Origin: Sphagnum compactum
Taxonomy: Eukaryota; Bryophyta; Sphagnopsida; Sphagnales
Direction: 5' to 3'
DNA length: 64,000 nt
Assembly (NCBI GenBank): GCA_965153455.1
Contig: OZ234499.1
Location: 9,978,271-10,042,270 of the forward strand
Below are positions 45,834-58,505 of this stretch, one piece after another. The notes beneath the pieces are model-generated. The model was not told the DNA's origin. It did no database searches and was given only the letters and a program-made list of their open reading frames with translations. A program made the position numbers and the translations under genes. Within the stretch, counting starts at the first letter, position 1, and the number at the start of each line of letters is the position of its first letter.

Positions 45834-48377
45834 CTACTTTATCTTTCCACCATGTGCCAGTGGTTCAATGGTGAAAGGACCTGCACAAATCTCATCAGAA
45901 TTGATCTCCTGGCAATTCTCTGCATTTTCACCAGTCCTCTGAAAAAAGGGAGCCATATCACCTGTTGTCACTGTCACAAGGATCTCCTTTTCTCCTCTAC
46001 ATACTTTCAGTCTTAGCATCTGCCCAACAGAGCATTCCTCAACTATCTGTTCAACCTGGGAAGCATTGAAAATCACTTCATCTTCTATCTGTAGAATGAC
46101 ATCTCCAACTTGCAAGCCCCCTAATGCAGCTGGTGAGTTTGGAAAAACTTTGACAATCATGACACCATAATCTTCTTCAAAATTGACTCGAGTTGTGGGA
46201 TCTGCAATATACATTCTAGCTAGACCAGGTGAGAAGCTGGACATCTGAATTCCCAGAAATGAATGGTGCATAGGTGAGCCACTGTCAAGAGCCTGAATAA
46301 TTTGCCGAACATGGTTTATAGGTATAGCAAATGCTATGCCCTCAGCATCTGCTCGAATTGCTGTGTTGATGCCAATCACCTCCCCAAACTCATTCAACAG
46401 TGGGCCCCCTGAGTTTCCAGGATTGATAGCACAATCTGTCTGAAGAAAAGTTAAGCGTTTGTCTGGGATTCCAACTTCTGCAGCAGTTCGATGAAGATTA
46501 CTAATGATGCCTAAGCTAACTGTATTGTCAAGTCCAAATGGGTTCCCCACAGCAATGACCCAGTCACCAAGCTCCACAGTGCCACTGTCCCCAAGAGCTG
46601 CTGCAGGAAGCACCTCACCTCTTTGTGTAGCCACTTTCACTACTGCCAAGTCTGAGATGTCATCACAAGCCATCACTTTACCCTCAAACATGCGGCCATC
46701 TGTGAATGTGACCTTCAACACGAGTGCAAAAACCTAGAGTTGTGAGTACAAAGAAGTATGAAAAAAGTTCACCTTAGCAAGTTTGCAACAAAATTGCTTG
46801 TGATTAAATGCTTCTTCAATTCCTAACTTTCCGTCAAAGAGAAGTTGTCCATAGATCCCAGTAATTACCTTGACATAATCAGCACCTTTGATAACATGTG
46901 CATTTGTCACTATTGTACCCATCTTGCCATCAAAGACCAAGCCACTTCCTTGCCCTCTCTCTCGGCGAGAATTGACTCTGGTTGTCTGAGAATCCTCATC
47001 ACCAAATAGATTTCTGAACAACTTGTTATGGCTTTGAACCAATTCAGCTCCAATTGGAGCATCTCTCTCAGTGTCAAGGCGCACAACTGCAGGCCCCACT
47101 TTTTCAGCAGCAACTTTGACAAAGGAGTTGCTCTTTCTCCTTGTCACAACCACGCGCTCTTCTGTGTACACAGTAGTAGATTTCCCAACTGCTTCATCTA
47201 CCAGAATCTCCCCTGCTGTGAAGGATCTTGCTGATGTATTCCCACATTCTAAGTTTCCTTTCGACGATGGACCCACAGTCTCATGATAAAGATGTAGAGC
47301 AGATGAGTCTTTATGCAGTGAAATAAAGTGAGGGTTTCTTATAGAGCTTGTTGGATGTGAGAGATGCAACCAGGACTTTCCATTAGGGATTAAGAAACCA
47401 GAAGTACAGCTTTGTGCTTCATGAGAATCTAATGACCAAAAAGGAGTTGACTGCGGCGATGGTAATTCAGAAGTGAGTACTGTGATAAATGCTAAGGGGT
47501 CAAAAGCTGCGTGCCTGCTGGTAGCTGATGGCTGAGAAGCTGCAGCCATGGTAAGGAATGAAGCTAAGGAACACGCCATGAACAATCTTCGAATGCCAGC
47601 TGCGTGCCAAGGGAGAAAACAAGTAGTGTCCATTTGCATTGCAGCCTGAGACTTGTAAGTAATTGTACAGCTAGACGGCCTACTGCCACATAGAGAAGCA
47701 ATGCAGGTTATCGAGTTCAATCCCGCCTGCCAGAAATCGACAAGAAACGGAAACAGCTGCAATAGCAGTCTGTGCAAGACGACGACGGAAACGAAGATGC
47801 AAAATTTGCGTCCCCGATCCACCAAAGCAGCGAAATGCTGTCCCCATCGCCTTACAACCAGCTGAGGAGCGACAGAGCCGCTGGTAGGAGAATCGCAGAC
47901 TTCATTCAACCTCACGACACCGAAAAAAGAGAACGGCAAACATACGCGAACTGCAACCGAAGCACGGGTTGCTTCAACTGTTGCATCTCCTGTCTCAACC
48001 TCCCTCGTGCTCTCAATCATTTCCAGCGAGCACACACGATTGCTTCTACAACAGAACTTCCTTAGGCATCTACTTCTACTACCACTCCGGCAATACTCCT
48101 GATATAGAAACAGAGGTTCATAGCAGCTTGAATTCCAATTCAATGCCAAAGAACGATTAGCGCCAGAAGCAAACCTCAGCACCACTCGCTGCCCTCTGCA
48201 AAGCTCTTCATGGGCCCGGATGCTCCAATTACAGCGAATCCAGGAACGTAAAAGCGCGTTGCAGGTAGCACTAACTCTCAAGGCGCTTTCTCTGTGCAGA
48301 CATGAAGGGGAAGTGGAAGCGAGTGCGAGAAAGAGAGGAGCGCAGCAGCAGGAGGTCGCCATCGCCTCTCCCTCCAC
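45834..48377 (-). CDS. HtrA/Deg-family serine endoprotease with PDZ domain
   Basis: Two exons, 48377-46869 and 46712-45834, joined in phase 0 by a 156-bp GT-AG intron, give 795 aa. The trypsin-like domain carries the full triad: His494 in TNAHVIKG, Asp524 in SDLAVVKV and Ser604 in NPGNSGGPL. A substrate-binding GIAFAIPINHV block and one PDZ domain follow (about 660-750; YGVMIVKVFPNSPAALGGLQ). HtrA/Deg proteases degrade damaged proteins in plastids or mitochondria. The entry VAAEKVGPAVVRLDTER and the spacing recall cyanobacterial HhoA-type enzymes. The first about 430 residues are unusual: one open exon, Ser/Cys/Arg-rich, beginning MEGEAMATSCCCAPLF, longer than any normal transit peptide. The true start may be internal, with the rest being leader or UTR. 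The exon join is supported by ADYVK|VTFTDGR matching the family. Organelle targeting is inferred. Confidence 0.85.
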
Positions 48378-48439
48378 ACCAGCGAAACCAACAACGACTA
48401 GAACTCCGCAGTTGAAGCGTTAGGGTTACCCGGCGACTG

Positions 48440-50510
48440 ATTGCAAGTTGACAAGGTGTGAAACGAGTTTGAGCTATTTTCTACCCTCCGGGTATAATTC
48501 ATGCTCTAGCCATTGGGAGACTTGGAAGCTTATCGCCACAAAAACAAGGGGGTGTGTCACACTGTGGCCTTGCCATTTACATGAAAAAGTATCTGAAGGC
48601 AAATGAAGAATTATGGAAACTCAAATATTATTTCACCATGCAAAAACATAATCTTCAAAAAATCCTCTAAAAGAAACCAAAATCCTTCAAGATATTATAA
48701 CTCTATAACTAATCTCAAGTTTCAACACAAGGCAAAATATCATCTTTCAAAAATCCTCATATAAAAATAGACCTAAGTCTACCTACGGGCCTATAAAAAT
48801 CCCTTAAGCTACTATACTCTATAATGAATCTAAACACAACAATATCCTCGCCTTGGTAGGCAAGGCCAATAAATAGGGATTTGTTATCATTAGTATTAAT
48901 GTTAACATAGGCCACAAAGAAGAGTACAAAGGGGGGCTGGAAAAGAGAGCAATGGGGAGATCCCAAAGGGGGGCAAGAATGCAACCTACGTCCTAAACTT
49001 GTCTCATGTCACATGAAGGAGATCAAATAGATGGATACCCAAAATCCTAATACACCTGATCTTTAAAAATACCCTGAACACCAATAGTTTATTTCAACAT
49101 AGAGATGGTCTAAACTTTGTTAAGGGCCATCAACACCCTTTGCCTACAAAATAAAATGCAATATCAACAAGCTGCTTTGCCATGAGAGGCTTTGTCTTTA
49201 AAATAAGGTATTACATTTAATGTTATATTATGAACTCAAGTTATATTGGATGAAAGTTTGTTGGCTTTATGAAAGACTATAATTGTTTTTTCAAAAAAAA
49301 AAGTTTTTTAACCATCTTAGAATTCCTTGTGGATATTTAAAAATTGAAACCTTAGTTTCATTGTCTTTTCTTTACCCATACAAATGAATATAAAGTTATA
49401 AATAATTATATTGTTTAAAAAAAATAATTTTTTCAAACTTGGATAATGTAAACAATTTTTAGCAATATGCATGAGATATTTTGATGCTTGAAACAAACAT
49501 CAATATTGAATGAATATAACTTACATGGAAAGATTTTTATTTTTAGTCTCATTTTCATTTTGAAGTTTAAAAATTTGGCAATTTTTTAATTTTTTTTTGG
49601 GTCACATTTTGGGTTTAGGTTTTTCATGAAAGGTGTTCTGTTAGGATGTTTGATGGGTGTACATTTGGATTAAAAAATCATTCAAAAAAAATTATATATT
49701 TTTTCTTTTTTCTGCACATGGTCCATGAAAAAAAATGTAACAACGCAAATTCAAATCACAAGGTGCCAACATTTTGGGAGTAATTAATTAGGTGGAAATT
49801 GCAACATTTACATGCATATTTTCACAAACATTACATTTAAATAAATGGAGACATTAATGGTTTTTTGTTATACATTGGAAGTGTGTTTGGTAATTTGAAT
49901 GCAATATAAATCGGTTTGTGAAAATCTTACCAATATGCTTTTATTACACCAAATTTGCATTCATTTCTAGGGATATTTGTCCATATATGGTCTAATTGAG
50001 ATCCAACTTTTGTGATGTTTTCACTAAATTATGATTTACTTGGAATTTATCCTTGAAATATAACAATTCTTATTTTTTTTTGGTTGGTTATTGTCTTTTA
50101 AAATCTCAACATTTAAATTTCCCATAATGATGATTGGACAAATTGTTGAATTATAATTTGAAAATTGTTTAGGAATGTAAAAATTGAACATGAATGAACT
50201 CTATACACACATACAATATGTATTACTTTTCATGTATTATTATTAAAAGTTGCTGTTATATATAATAAACCATCATTACTTATTGTATTGAAGGAATTTA
50301 AGTGCATGTGTATGTCATACATTATCATTAACCCATGACCATCATGGATTGAAAAATATGAATACTTTGATGAATTTATAAATTTGTGCACATTTGTTGA
50401 TGCATGTTGTATTCTTGTTTCTATAAAACAAAAGATATGAGACATTTGAAAGTTATGATCATGATTGATGTCTTCGTAATGTTGGTGTAAAGAAATTGTA
50501 TTCAAAGTTA
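48440..50510. other. AT-rich intergenic, nothing recognised
   Basis: The first about 100 bases are the probable promoter/5' flank of the Deg gene. The rest is AT-rich with no conserved frame. The far right end approaches the helicase end of the Helitron relic. Confidence 0.35.
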
Positions 50511-50514
50511 ATTA

Positions 50515-53500
50515 CATGGGAATTATGTTGTAAGTTTTTTAATTGAGAAATTAATGGCATCCAAGTTGCAATTGTTTTCAATCTATTCATTTCTACATAT
50601 ATTCTTAGATCCACATAAAAAATTTCATGTTGGAGAAAAGCGAATGAAAATAGTTTTTCTTTTGTTCGAATGTGGAAATGTTCTATATGTTAACCCATGT
50701 TTTTAACATTAATGGGATCAAAAACCAATTCATCAAGTGATATCCCTAAGAATAATGAATGGTTTTTGTTGTTGTAAGTTGAATTGGAAATTGAAATGGA
50801 AATTGAATCCTTATTATGATAAATGATTGGGATTTACCAACTCTTATATCTTTGATGTTTTTAATATGCCATTATTTCCATTCACAAAACCATCAGATGT
50901 TCCATAGTTACTAGCACATATTTCAACCAACATATCTTTTTTATATTAATTATAAAATGCAAACCCTTAATTTTATTCAGATCATTTGAGAGTTTGTAAG
51001 ATGGTGGGCATGATTAATGGTTGATGTCCATTGCTTTGGAAATAAATGTGGGTTCTAATGTGTTAGTGAACACATTTTCATTATGGTTTTGCACAAGTTT
51101 ATTTGGATAAAATAAATACGAAATAGTAAAATTGTTGGGTGATAGCCAATTACAATTTGAATTTATAGATTCAATATTCTTTGTATTTTTTTGTTGCAGT
51201 ATGAAATTTGTTCAAAATTTGTATAAAGACCATATTAGACTATTGCATATTGTATTTAGTTCATAACATTGGACATATGTTTGCCAAAAATTTGGTGCTA
51301 GTGCATTAACATTAAGAATGTTCAAGGTTGCCCATAGAACAATGTTGGAAATTCTTTTTCATCTGAATGTTTATCTTTAAATAAATTTAAAGGGTGAAAA
51401 TTTTGACTTGGGGTGTGATAGAATATATAGTATTTTCATAATCGGAACATCTAAAAAATAATGTATCATTGAATCTATTGGTGTACAATGTATTTCTTCA
51501 TTATTAGAATCAATTTTATCAAATGGTGCATTATTATAAGTAGGCATTTGATATTTTAAATTCAAATGTAAAAGCAAACAAACTTGCCCATTACTGATGA
51601 ATGGTAACATTCAAATATTTGTATAATGGTGTTTCAATTAAAGGTCATAAAATAACCATCACCATATTTGGATGAACATTTCCTAACATATAAAGTGATT
51701 TATATTCAAAACATCATACAATAAACACACCTATTGTTGCACCGGGGTGTAGTCATAATAAAATGAACCAAAAAGGATGTTAGAAGAGCCCTAAAAATAA
51801 TCAAAATTGGAGAAATATTTATGTTCTACCATTTAAAACCATGGCAATCATGGCAAGTTGGTGCTTTCTCATTCATATGAATATCAAAAAATTCAAACAA
51901 AAAATCCATTTGATAAAAATTTTAAGTTTAAATTTTGATTTAAGACCTTTGAAAATGAACACCTATTGCGTCAAATTGAATCAATTTTGCAAAGGACTAT
52001 CAAAAGGATTCATATAATAAAACAAAATTGATGGGAAATTTTTTAAGAAAATAAAGACCTATTAACCACATTCAAAAAACACTCATACCCTAAAATATGA
52101 ATTCTAAAATATGAAATTCTAAAACTTTAAAACTTCAAAGAACTTTTGAAAATTAATCTAGAATTTTAAAACTTCAAAAGTCCTTTCCCACATATATATG
52201 GGGTATAATGTACATGGTGTTTTAGAAGGAATTGTAGTTTATTATACAAGAAAACATAAAAAATTTAAAAATCAAATTTTGGTTATGATTTGAAATTTTT
52301 ATCATTTGAAAATATGAAACACATAATTTACAAAGAATTAGCACATTTTCAAATTTTTATATTTATTCAAAATTACAAACAAAAACAAATTCATCTACCT
52401 AAACAATTATATGCATTTTTCATAACAATTTGCACGAAATATTATCCAAAAAATTATTTGTATGAAAAAAAAAATTGGGCAACAAAACATGCAATCCTTT
52501 CTTAAAGTAACATCATTAGCTCATTTTATCTCGTTTATGCCCACCATCATGTGGTAAACGTGATAGTATTGATTGGGTTTGATCCACATTTCTAAGGACA
52601 TTAATAACATTACCATGCATCTTATATTGCCCATACCCTTGGAGTTTATAAATTTAAACAAAAACAAAACGTGGTGAAATAAGATGTTATTCTAATCATG
52701 TTAATTTTTGGATTAATGGAATTATTTTGTTTCTAGAAATTTTATTTGGTTTTTGATATAAGGGTGGTTAATTTTCATTAATATTATGCAAACAACTTGT
52801 ACATATGTATGATGTTGAACTAGGTTCTATTTGAATTTGAAAGTATAGATATTTGTCTTAACAATTGATTTGAAAAACATTTAAGTTGTTTTTAAAAACA
52901 TAACCTTTCATAACTAAAACATGAAACTATGGGAACATCTTGGATTTGTTTATTATAAATGTCAATGTGTATTGAATTATGTGTATTTTCCTTTACATTA
53001 ACATTATGTTTTATTTTATTTGATTAAACATCATGTTTTGCAAGAAATTGTTGTGTGGGAATTGGTTCTTTAATTTTTTTTAGAGTGCATTAAACATATG
53101 ACGATTGAATTTCGTCATTTATGAAATATTCTTATGATTTTTTAATATTTATACATTTCATGTGATTCATAATTTGTGATCTTATTCTTTTGATATTTGG
53201 AAACCAGTTGATGACTTTAGATGTTTTTGCGTACTAAGTTAGATTTGGACAAACCTCAAATAATTTAAAAATATTGTTATCATAAAGTGCCCAATTAAAA
53301 TATTTTCTTTTTCTTTCTTGTGTTACATTAGGTTCAATAATCAAATGGGAATGTTCCATTTGATTTTTTGGATTTTTTAAAATGTTGGCAAGGAAAACTA
53401 AAGTGAACAGATTAGACAAAATCTCATTGACAAAAACATTTGTGTTGTTTTTCAAACAAATTTGTAAGTATTGAATGTGATTTCTAATTTTGTTTTTAGT

Positions 53501-54234
53501 AATATTTGTATTACAAGAAGTGTTGAACAATGAAACAACATATTCTAGTGGTGAATCCCATGCATTATCTTTCAAAATGTCCATTAATGCATAATCAAAA
53601 TTTTCATTCCAATAAAAACTAATTATTTTCAATAATTAAATAAGAAGTTGTTGCACCATTAATTTTGAAGGAGATAAAAAATCATTTAAATTTATGGTGA
53701 CTTTGGAATCATTAACTTGAAAAGTAGGCAAAAACCTAGATAGACCATAACATATTGAATTGGTTCAAAATGTTGAAAATTGTACGCTATAGGTAAGGTT
53801 ATAGATTGAAAATCCATGCCACATCGAAACATAATGTGTTTTGATATTTTATTCCAAATGTAAATTGGCCTTTGTAAATATTCAGCTATCCAAAATCTTG
53901 TAGTGAAATTTTCCCACAAACTTCCCATATTAACATTTAATTTCATTTTTGTCACATATTGATGTTCATTTGTGACCATGCCTTAATTTGGATTTAATTC
54001 TCGAATACAACATTGTTGGGTTTTTTTTATATTCAATAATAAACATTGATTTAAATGTGCCATGTTATTTTGCCTCAATTCAAGAGATGATAAATGATTG
54101 TCCAATAAATAAGATATAAAATCAAAAAAACAATTGCGTATTTCATATTTGTATGTTGAAACTTGATGAAGGCCATATGAATGTAATACATGTTCAAATG
54201 ATGAATCAATAAGATTTAATAAAGGTATTTCCAT
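50515..54234 (-). mobile_element. decayed Helitron-type element with OTU protease domain
   Basis: Reading the minus strand from right to left, 54234-53692 encodes an OTU cysteine-protease-like domain in two frames: RNCFFDFISYLLDNH (Cys block), AEYLQRPIYIWNKISKHIMF and FQSITLPIAYNFQHFEPIQY (His block). Near 51340-51235 a fragment HCSMGNLEHS...TKFLAN..PML.TKYNM matches the zinc-like N-terminal domain of Helitron proteins. At 51010-50515 lies the C-terminal end of a PIF1-type helicase: ICASNYGTSDGFVNGNNGI, RIQFPIQLTTTKTIHYS and GISLDELVFDP. Stops and shifts are frequent. Only about 220 bp separate the zinc block and the helicase end, so the Rep nuclease and most of the helicase are deleted. The open frame 53234-53632 between is unrecognised. 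Element ends (5' TC, 3' hairpin-CTRR) were not found. Confidence 0.7.
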
Positions 54235-54244
54235 TCACTATGAG

Positions 54245-55300
54245 AAAAATTGACTTTTTACAACTAGCCTTACAACTAGGTTTTCCAATTGCATAGGTCA
54301 CTTGCAACTAGGCGTATTTTGTACCCCCCCTAGTTCTAACGAACAAATTGCACGAATCACATTGGACAAACTACATCGTACACCAAACCATATACAAAAG
54401 TGATACAAGTGCAACTCCATGCAATTGTTTGCAACTAAAAAACAACTACATGCCACATGGGATTTCCTACCAAAATCTATTGACGCTTAGATGAAATCTA
54501 TATTCACTCTTCATCCATCCAACCTATAGATGATTTCATTTGGTACATGTGTGACTAATATTTAACTACAAAAACACCCATTTAGCACTACTATGCAATT
54601 ATTTTGTAATTTAACCACTTCACAATAATGATAATTGCATAACTCATGTAGTACTAATATTACACAAATTCACCTCCAGACTATGGTTCCATATTAGTTG
54701 TCTTATGATTGCCCTCTATGCAAATGGTCGTAGGTACATTAGTTGTAACTTGTGGTTTCATTTGAGTTGTCATAGTGTTGTAACTAAATTGCACATTCAA
54801 CTACTATCACAAACATGATGTTAGACAACTCATTTTCAATGGGAAAGTGTAAAGTGTTAGATCCATAGATGTTGAAATAATGTTACATTGACAACACTGT
54901 AACAACTACTACTACCCACAATTGTCATGTTAACAACCATTAAACAACTACCGTAGGACATTGGAGCAACTATAATAATGCCTTTTAACTTTCAATTAGA
55001 ACTGAAATGGCAAAACATGTGTGAGACCATGGTACAACTACAACATTGCCCAATTAATACAACTACAAGACAACTATAATAGCACATGTTTTAGATCCAT
55101 ATTAGTTGTTCATTAATTTCCATAAGTATTAATTACTTGCATAACACTACTAAAAATTTTGGGTTTTGCAACTGTCGTTTGCAACTAAATTTTTCAGTTG
55201 CATGCAACACATGCAACTGCAAATTTGTGTAATTGCCTAAAACAAGTTGCACATGACATTCAATTGCATGCGACATTACGTATACAACATGTATGGCAAC
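54245..55300. repeat. tract enriched in GCAACT/ACAACTA words
   Basis: About 1 kb is dotted with gcaact, acaactac and agttgc words, densest at 54254-54450 and 55160-55290. The right cluster contains caagttgcacatgac, nearly the string at about 257 in the left edge of the window. No coding frame. Possibly the non-coding end of a DNA transposon. Confidence 0.45.
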
Positions 55301-55309
55301 TTAACACTA

Positions 55310-58020
55310 ATTATACTATTTGCAAAAATGTTGAAATTTTAAAATACAAATAATGGATTTTTGTGAAGGAAAATGTAAAATCTTTTGAAATGTTTGGGAT
55401 TTTATTTGACATGAAATCTTTAAAATTAATTAATTAACTATCTTGTGTTGAGGTGACGTTTGTACTACAATAGAATATATTGGAACTTCTCCCTGTGGTG
55501 TCACCTAAGTAAGAAAAATGCCAAACACTTCAATCTTGTTGAAAAAATAAGACTTTGGGCAAGGAAGATGGGACATAAATTACCTAGGGCTTTGGGAACA
55601 ATATTGAGGACATATTGTAATCATGTTTTTTTTTGTTTGTCACATTGAGATTCCTGAATTAACCATGGTGCCTCTTGGTGCCATTGGAGAGCCTTTGATG
55701 AGCAGGGGTGCATAAAGTTGGTTTCATAATGTTTCCACCAGCTATATAGTGCAAAAGTTATTAATATTGATTTTTTTTCACTGAAAATTTATGTAAATCA
55801 TAAATTTAAAATTACACAAATTTGAGTATGCTCTTGGTATTGTTGCAAAGCCTCAATGAGTAGGATTCAGTGAAGGCAATTTGGAAATTCTTGGATGTAA
55901 GGTGTAGGAGATATTGAATTTTGAGTAGTTTTTGTCATTGAAAATTCAATTAAGTTACAAAAAATGGTTTTGGAAGGGAATGTAGTTGGGTAACTAGTTT
56001 GCATTTGGGCCAACAACACAAGCTACATTAGTATTAATGAACATATGGAGAACACATTTAGAATTATGAACTTTATGAGAAACATAATTAAAAACAACTA
56101 TAGGGAACAAGACCTATCACCTCAAAAAATCTTCAATTCCCTTTCTATTTTGTTTGCATAACAATTGGCTCATTTCTTGTCTTTTGCCAATTCAAATGGT
56201 TAGCTTTGGCATTTGGTCATGGAAGGACCATTGCTTTTGTGCCTAGCATTTTCAAGGAGATTGCCTTCACATTGCAAGTAGAAGTTTAGAGTGACATAGT
56301 TCAAACTTTGACTTGATAAATCTATGTCATAGAATTGACTATAGGTAGTATTAAATACATTTGTACCTCAAAGATTAACTATTCATCTTATCTACAATGA
56401 ATGGGTGAAGATTCAATAGGTTATATCTTTTAAGCTGGATTGAGTGTTTCCAAACTCAAATTGTTCTTTTTGTAGAACATTTCAAATTAAGGTCTTATTT
56501 AAGGGTAAATCCTTTCATGTTATTGTTCATCACGGTCATTTTTATTTTATCTCTAACCTTGAACACCATGGAAGGAGGAGAGAGTGCATGAGTGTGAAAG
56601 TTTGAATGCACTTGCTTTCTTTTTGTGCTTTATAGCTGTCCGGTGTCCTGCTTTCAGGTAAAGGCTCTCCGCATTGCCTTTGATCACTGCCTGTGGACTT
56701 TTGCTTTCTTATAAACAGAACCACTTGAATTTGAAAATTCCCCAGTTTGAAATCAGCTCAGACAATTGTATTGGAAAGTGAAAGGAAAACAAAGTTGATG
56801 ATCAACTATCTCTCTCATTTTGCAGATGGATCTTTCACCAACATGAACAATTAAAAACACAATCTTCCACATGGATATCATTCACCGCAAATTTTGAACA
56901 TTGGCAAATTCCACTCAAGATCAGCTTCTTCTTGCTACTTCTCTTCACAACTATGCCCATTTCGCTGCTACCCTTTTGAAATCCATTGAAAATGTCACAC
57001 AGAACCAGATCTGCTGGCACTCTATCAAGTCATGACCCTACCTATCTGACCATTTCTCCCCCACTGACTTCATCAGCTTCTTCATTGGTGTAGGTGAGCA
57101 CATAACAATCTGCTCAAAGTCTCAGGCATACGACTATACACAAATCTGCATCCTCAGTTGCTGTTGCATTTCTAGACGCAACAAGAACACTTCCCGAGAA
57201 CATTAGCTAACAATCAAGAGGCACAACTTGTCAAAAAAGTCAATAGTATCCTCATTCAAGCTGAAGCAAAGCTTGCAAGGGTACAGAAGCTTCATATTGT
57301 TTTAGCATGCCCATGTACAAGCAAGAACCTAAGCCCAAGGCACAGAAGGGGATAGCGATTCAAGCTTCTTACACCTGAAAGCTTTCTTGAAGCACACCAC
57401 TGCATGACATTCATTGATGGCAAATCTTCGGAACAAAAGACCAAAAAGTTGCTTCAGTACAAGGAATTTTTCATCTCCAGAACATCACAAGTTAGAAAGC
57501 TGACCTTTGAAATGAGGTCCAATGCTCCAATGATGATAATGGTTTTCTTGTTGGTTGGATCACCTCCTGCCTGATTCAACCACCATTCTTTCTACCACCA
57601 ATACCACGAGAGATCTTTGCCTTTAACTCTGGGTGGGTGGTTTGTCCTACTATCAAGTTCTGCTTCAATACTCAGCATGTAAAAGGACTGATCAAAGAAA
57701 TAACTTGAAGAATCAGTAGCCTAACTCTGCTGAGTGATGGTCACTATCACAAACTGCTCACTTCTTGCCATCAACAGAAGTCCACATATGATATGTAGGA
57801 ATGTGACTGGATTTTGGGTTGGAAATGACATGATCATGTTGCTAATATATGCAATAGAGCATGTACAATGCCAGGCCAACTAGATATATTGGCTATGATG
57901 GAACGGATGCCAAAATGATGAGAAACAAGAAAATCAAGTAACTCCATAGCAACAGCATTACAAGAAACAAATGGGATCAGAAAAAAAAACTCGAACAAAT
58001 GAAAACACATGCAAGAGGCA
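55310..58020. other. intergenic and 3' flank of the PLP-enzyme gene
   Basis: AT-rich until about 56540, then more GC-rich sequence similar in style to 44.1-45.8 kb. Small open frames (55460-55648 plus; 56542-56724, 56835-57020 and 57834-58079 minus) match nothing I know. Confidence 0.3.
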
Positions 58021-58022
58021 AT

Positions 58023-58220
58023 GCAGTTGAAAGCCCTTGAAACCTTACAACTGATTACTCCTTTTGAGAACCACTGCACAATAATTCTACTGTTGCTGCA
58101 GAGGATAAACTACTTCAAGCAGTTGAAAGCCCTTGAACCCCTACTACATACAATCCATTCCTCTTTTGGAGAATGAATCCACAACGATTCTACACAATGC
58201 TGCAGAGGAAAAACTACTGC
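58023..58220. repeat. 96-bp imperfect tandem duplication
   Basis: Two units begin gcagttgaaagcccttgaa at 58023 and 58119. Each runs through a ctcctttt..gagaa block, an attctac block and ends gctgcagagga...actact(t/g)caa. The units are about 80 percent alike by eye. They lie 3' of the PLP-enzyme gene. Confidence 0.8.
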
Positions 58221-58505
58221 AAGCTTTACAGAAGCGGGAGATGGTACTGAAAGACATGATGCCCTAGAGACTGGCTCAACTTGCAGAAATTGAACTTATT
58301 TAGATGTAATACACAAAGAGAGAGGTGAAAACATGTAAAGAAGGGTGGAGAGGGATGTTGAAGGACAATCAGAGCTAGAGAACAAACAATTTTGTCTGTT
58401 GGAAGTGGTTTTGGTAGCAGATGGATCACACAGTTCATCTTGGTCTTGTTTCTATTTGGTAGCAGATCACGTAATCTTCTTCTCGTGTCTTGTAGCAGAA
58501 GAAGA

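Noticed and set aside
47028-48423. Plus-strand frames over the Deg first exon
   Set aside because: Shadows of the long minus-strand exon, with no recognisable product.
50515-54234. Endogenous large DNA virus fragment (OTU plus helicase)
   Set aside because: Those genes also occur in such viruses, but the zinc-like block and helicase words fit Helitron proteins, and no capsid or polymerase motif was seen.
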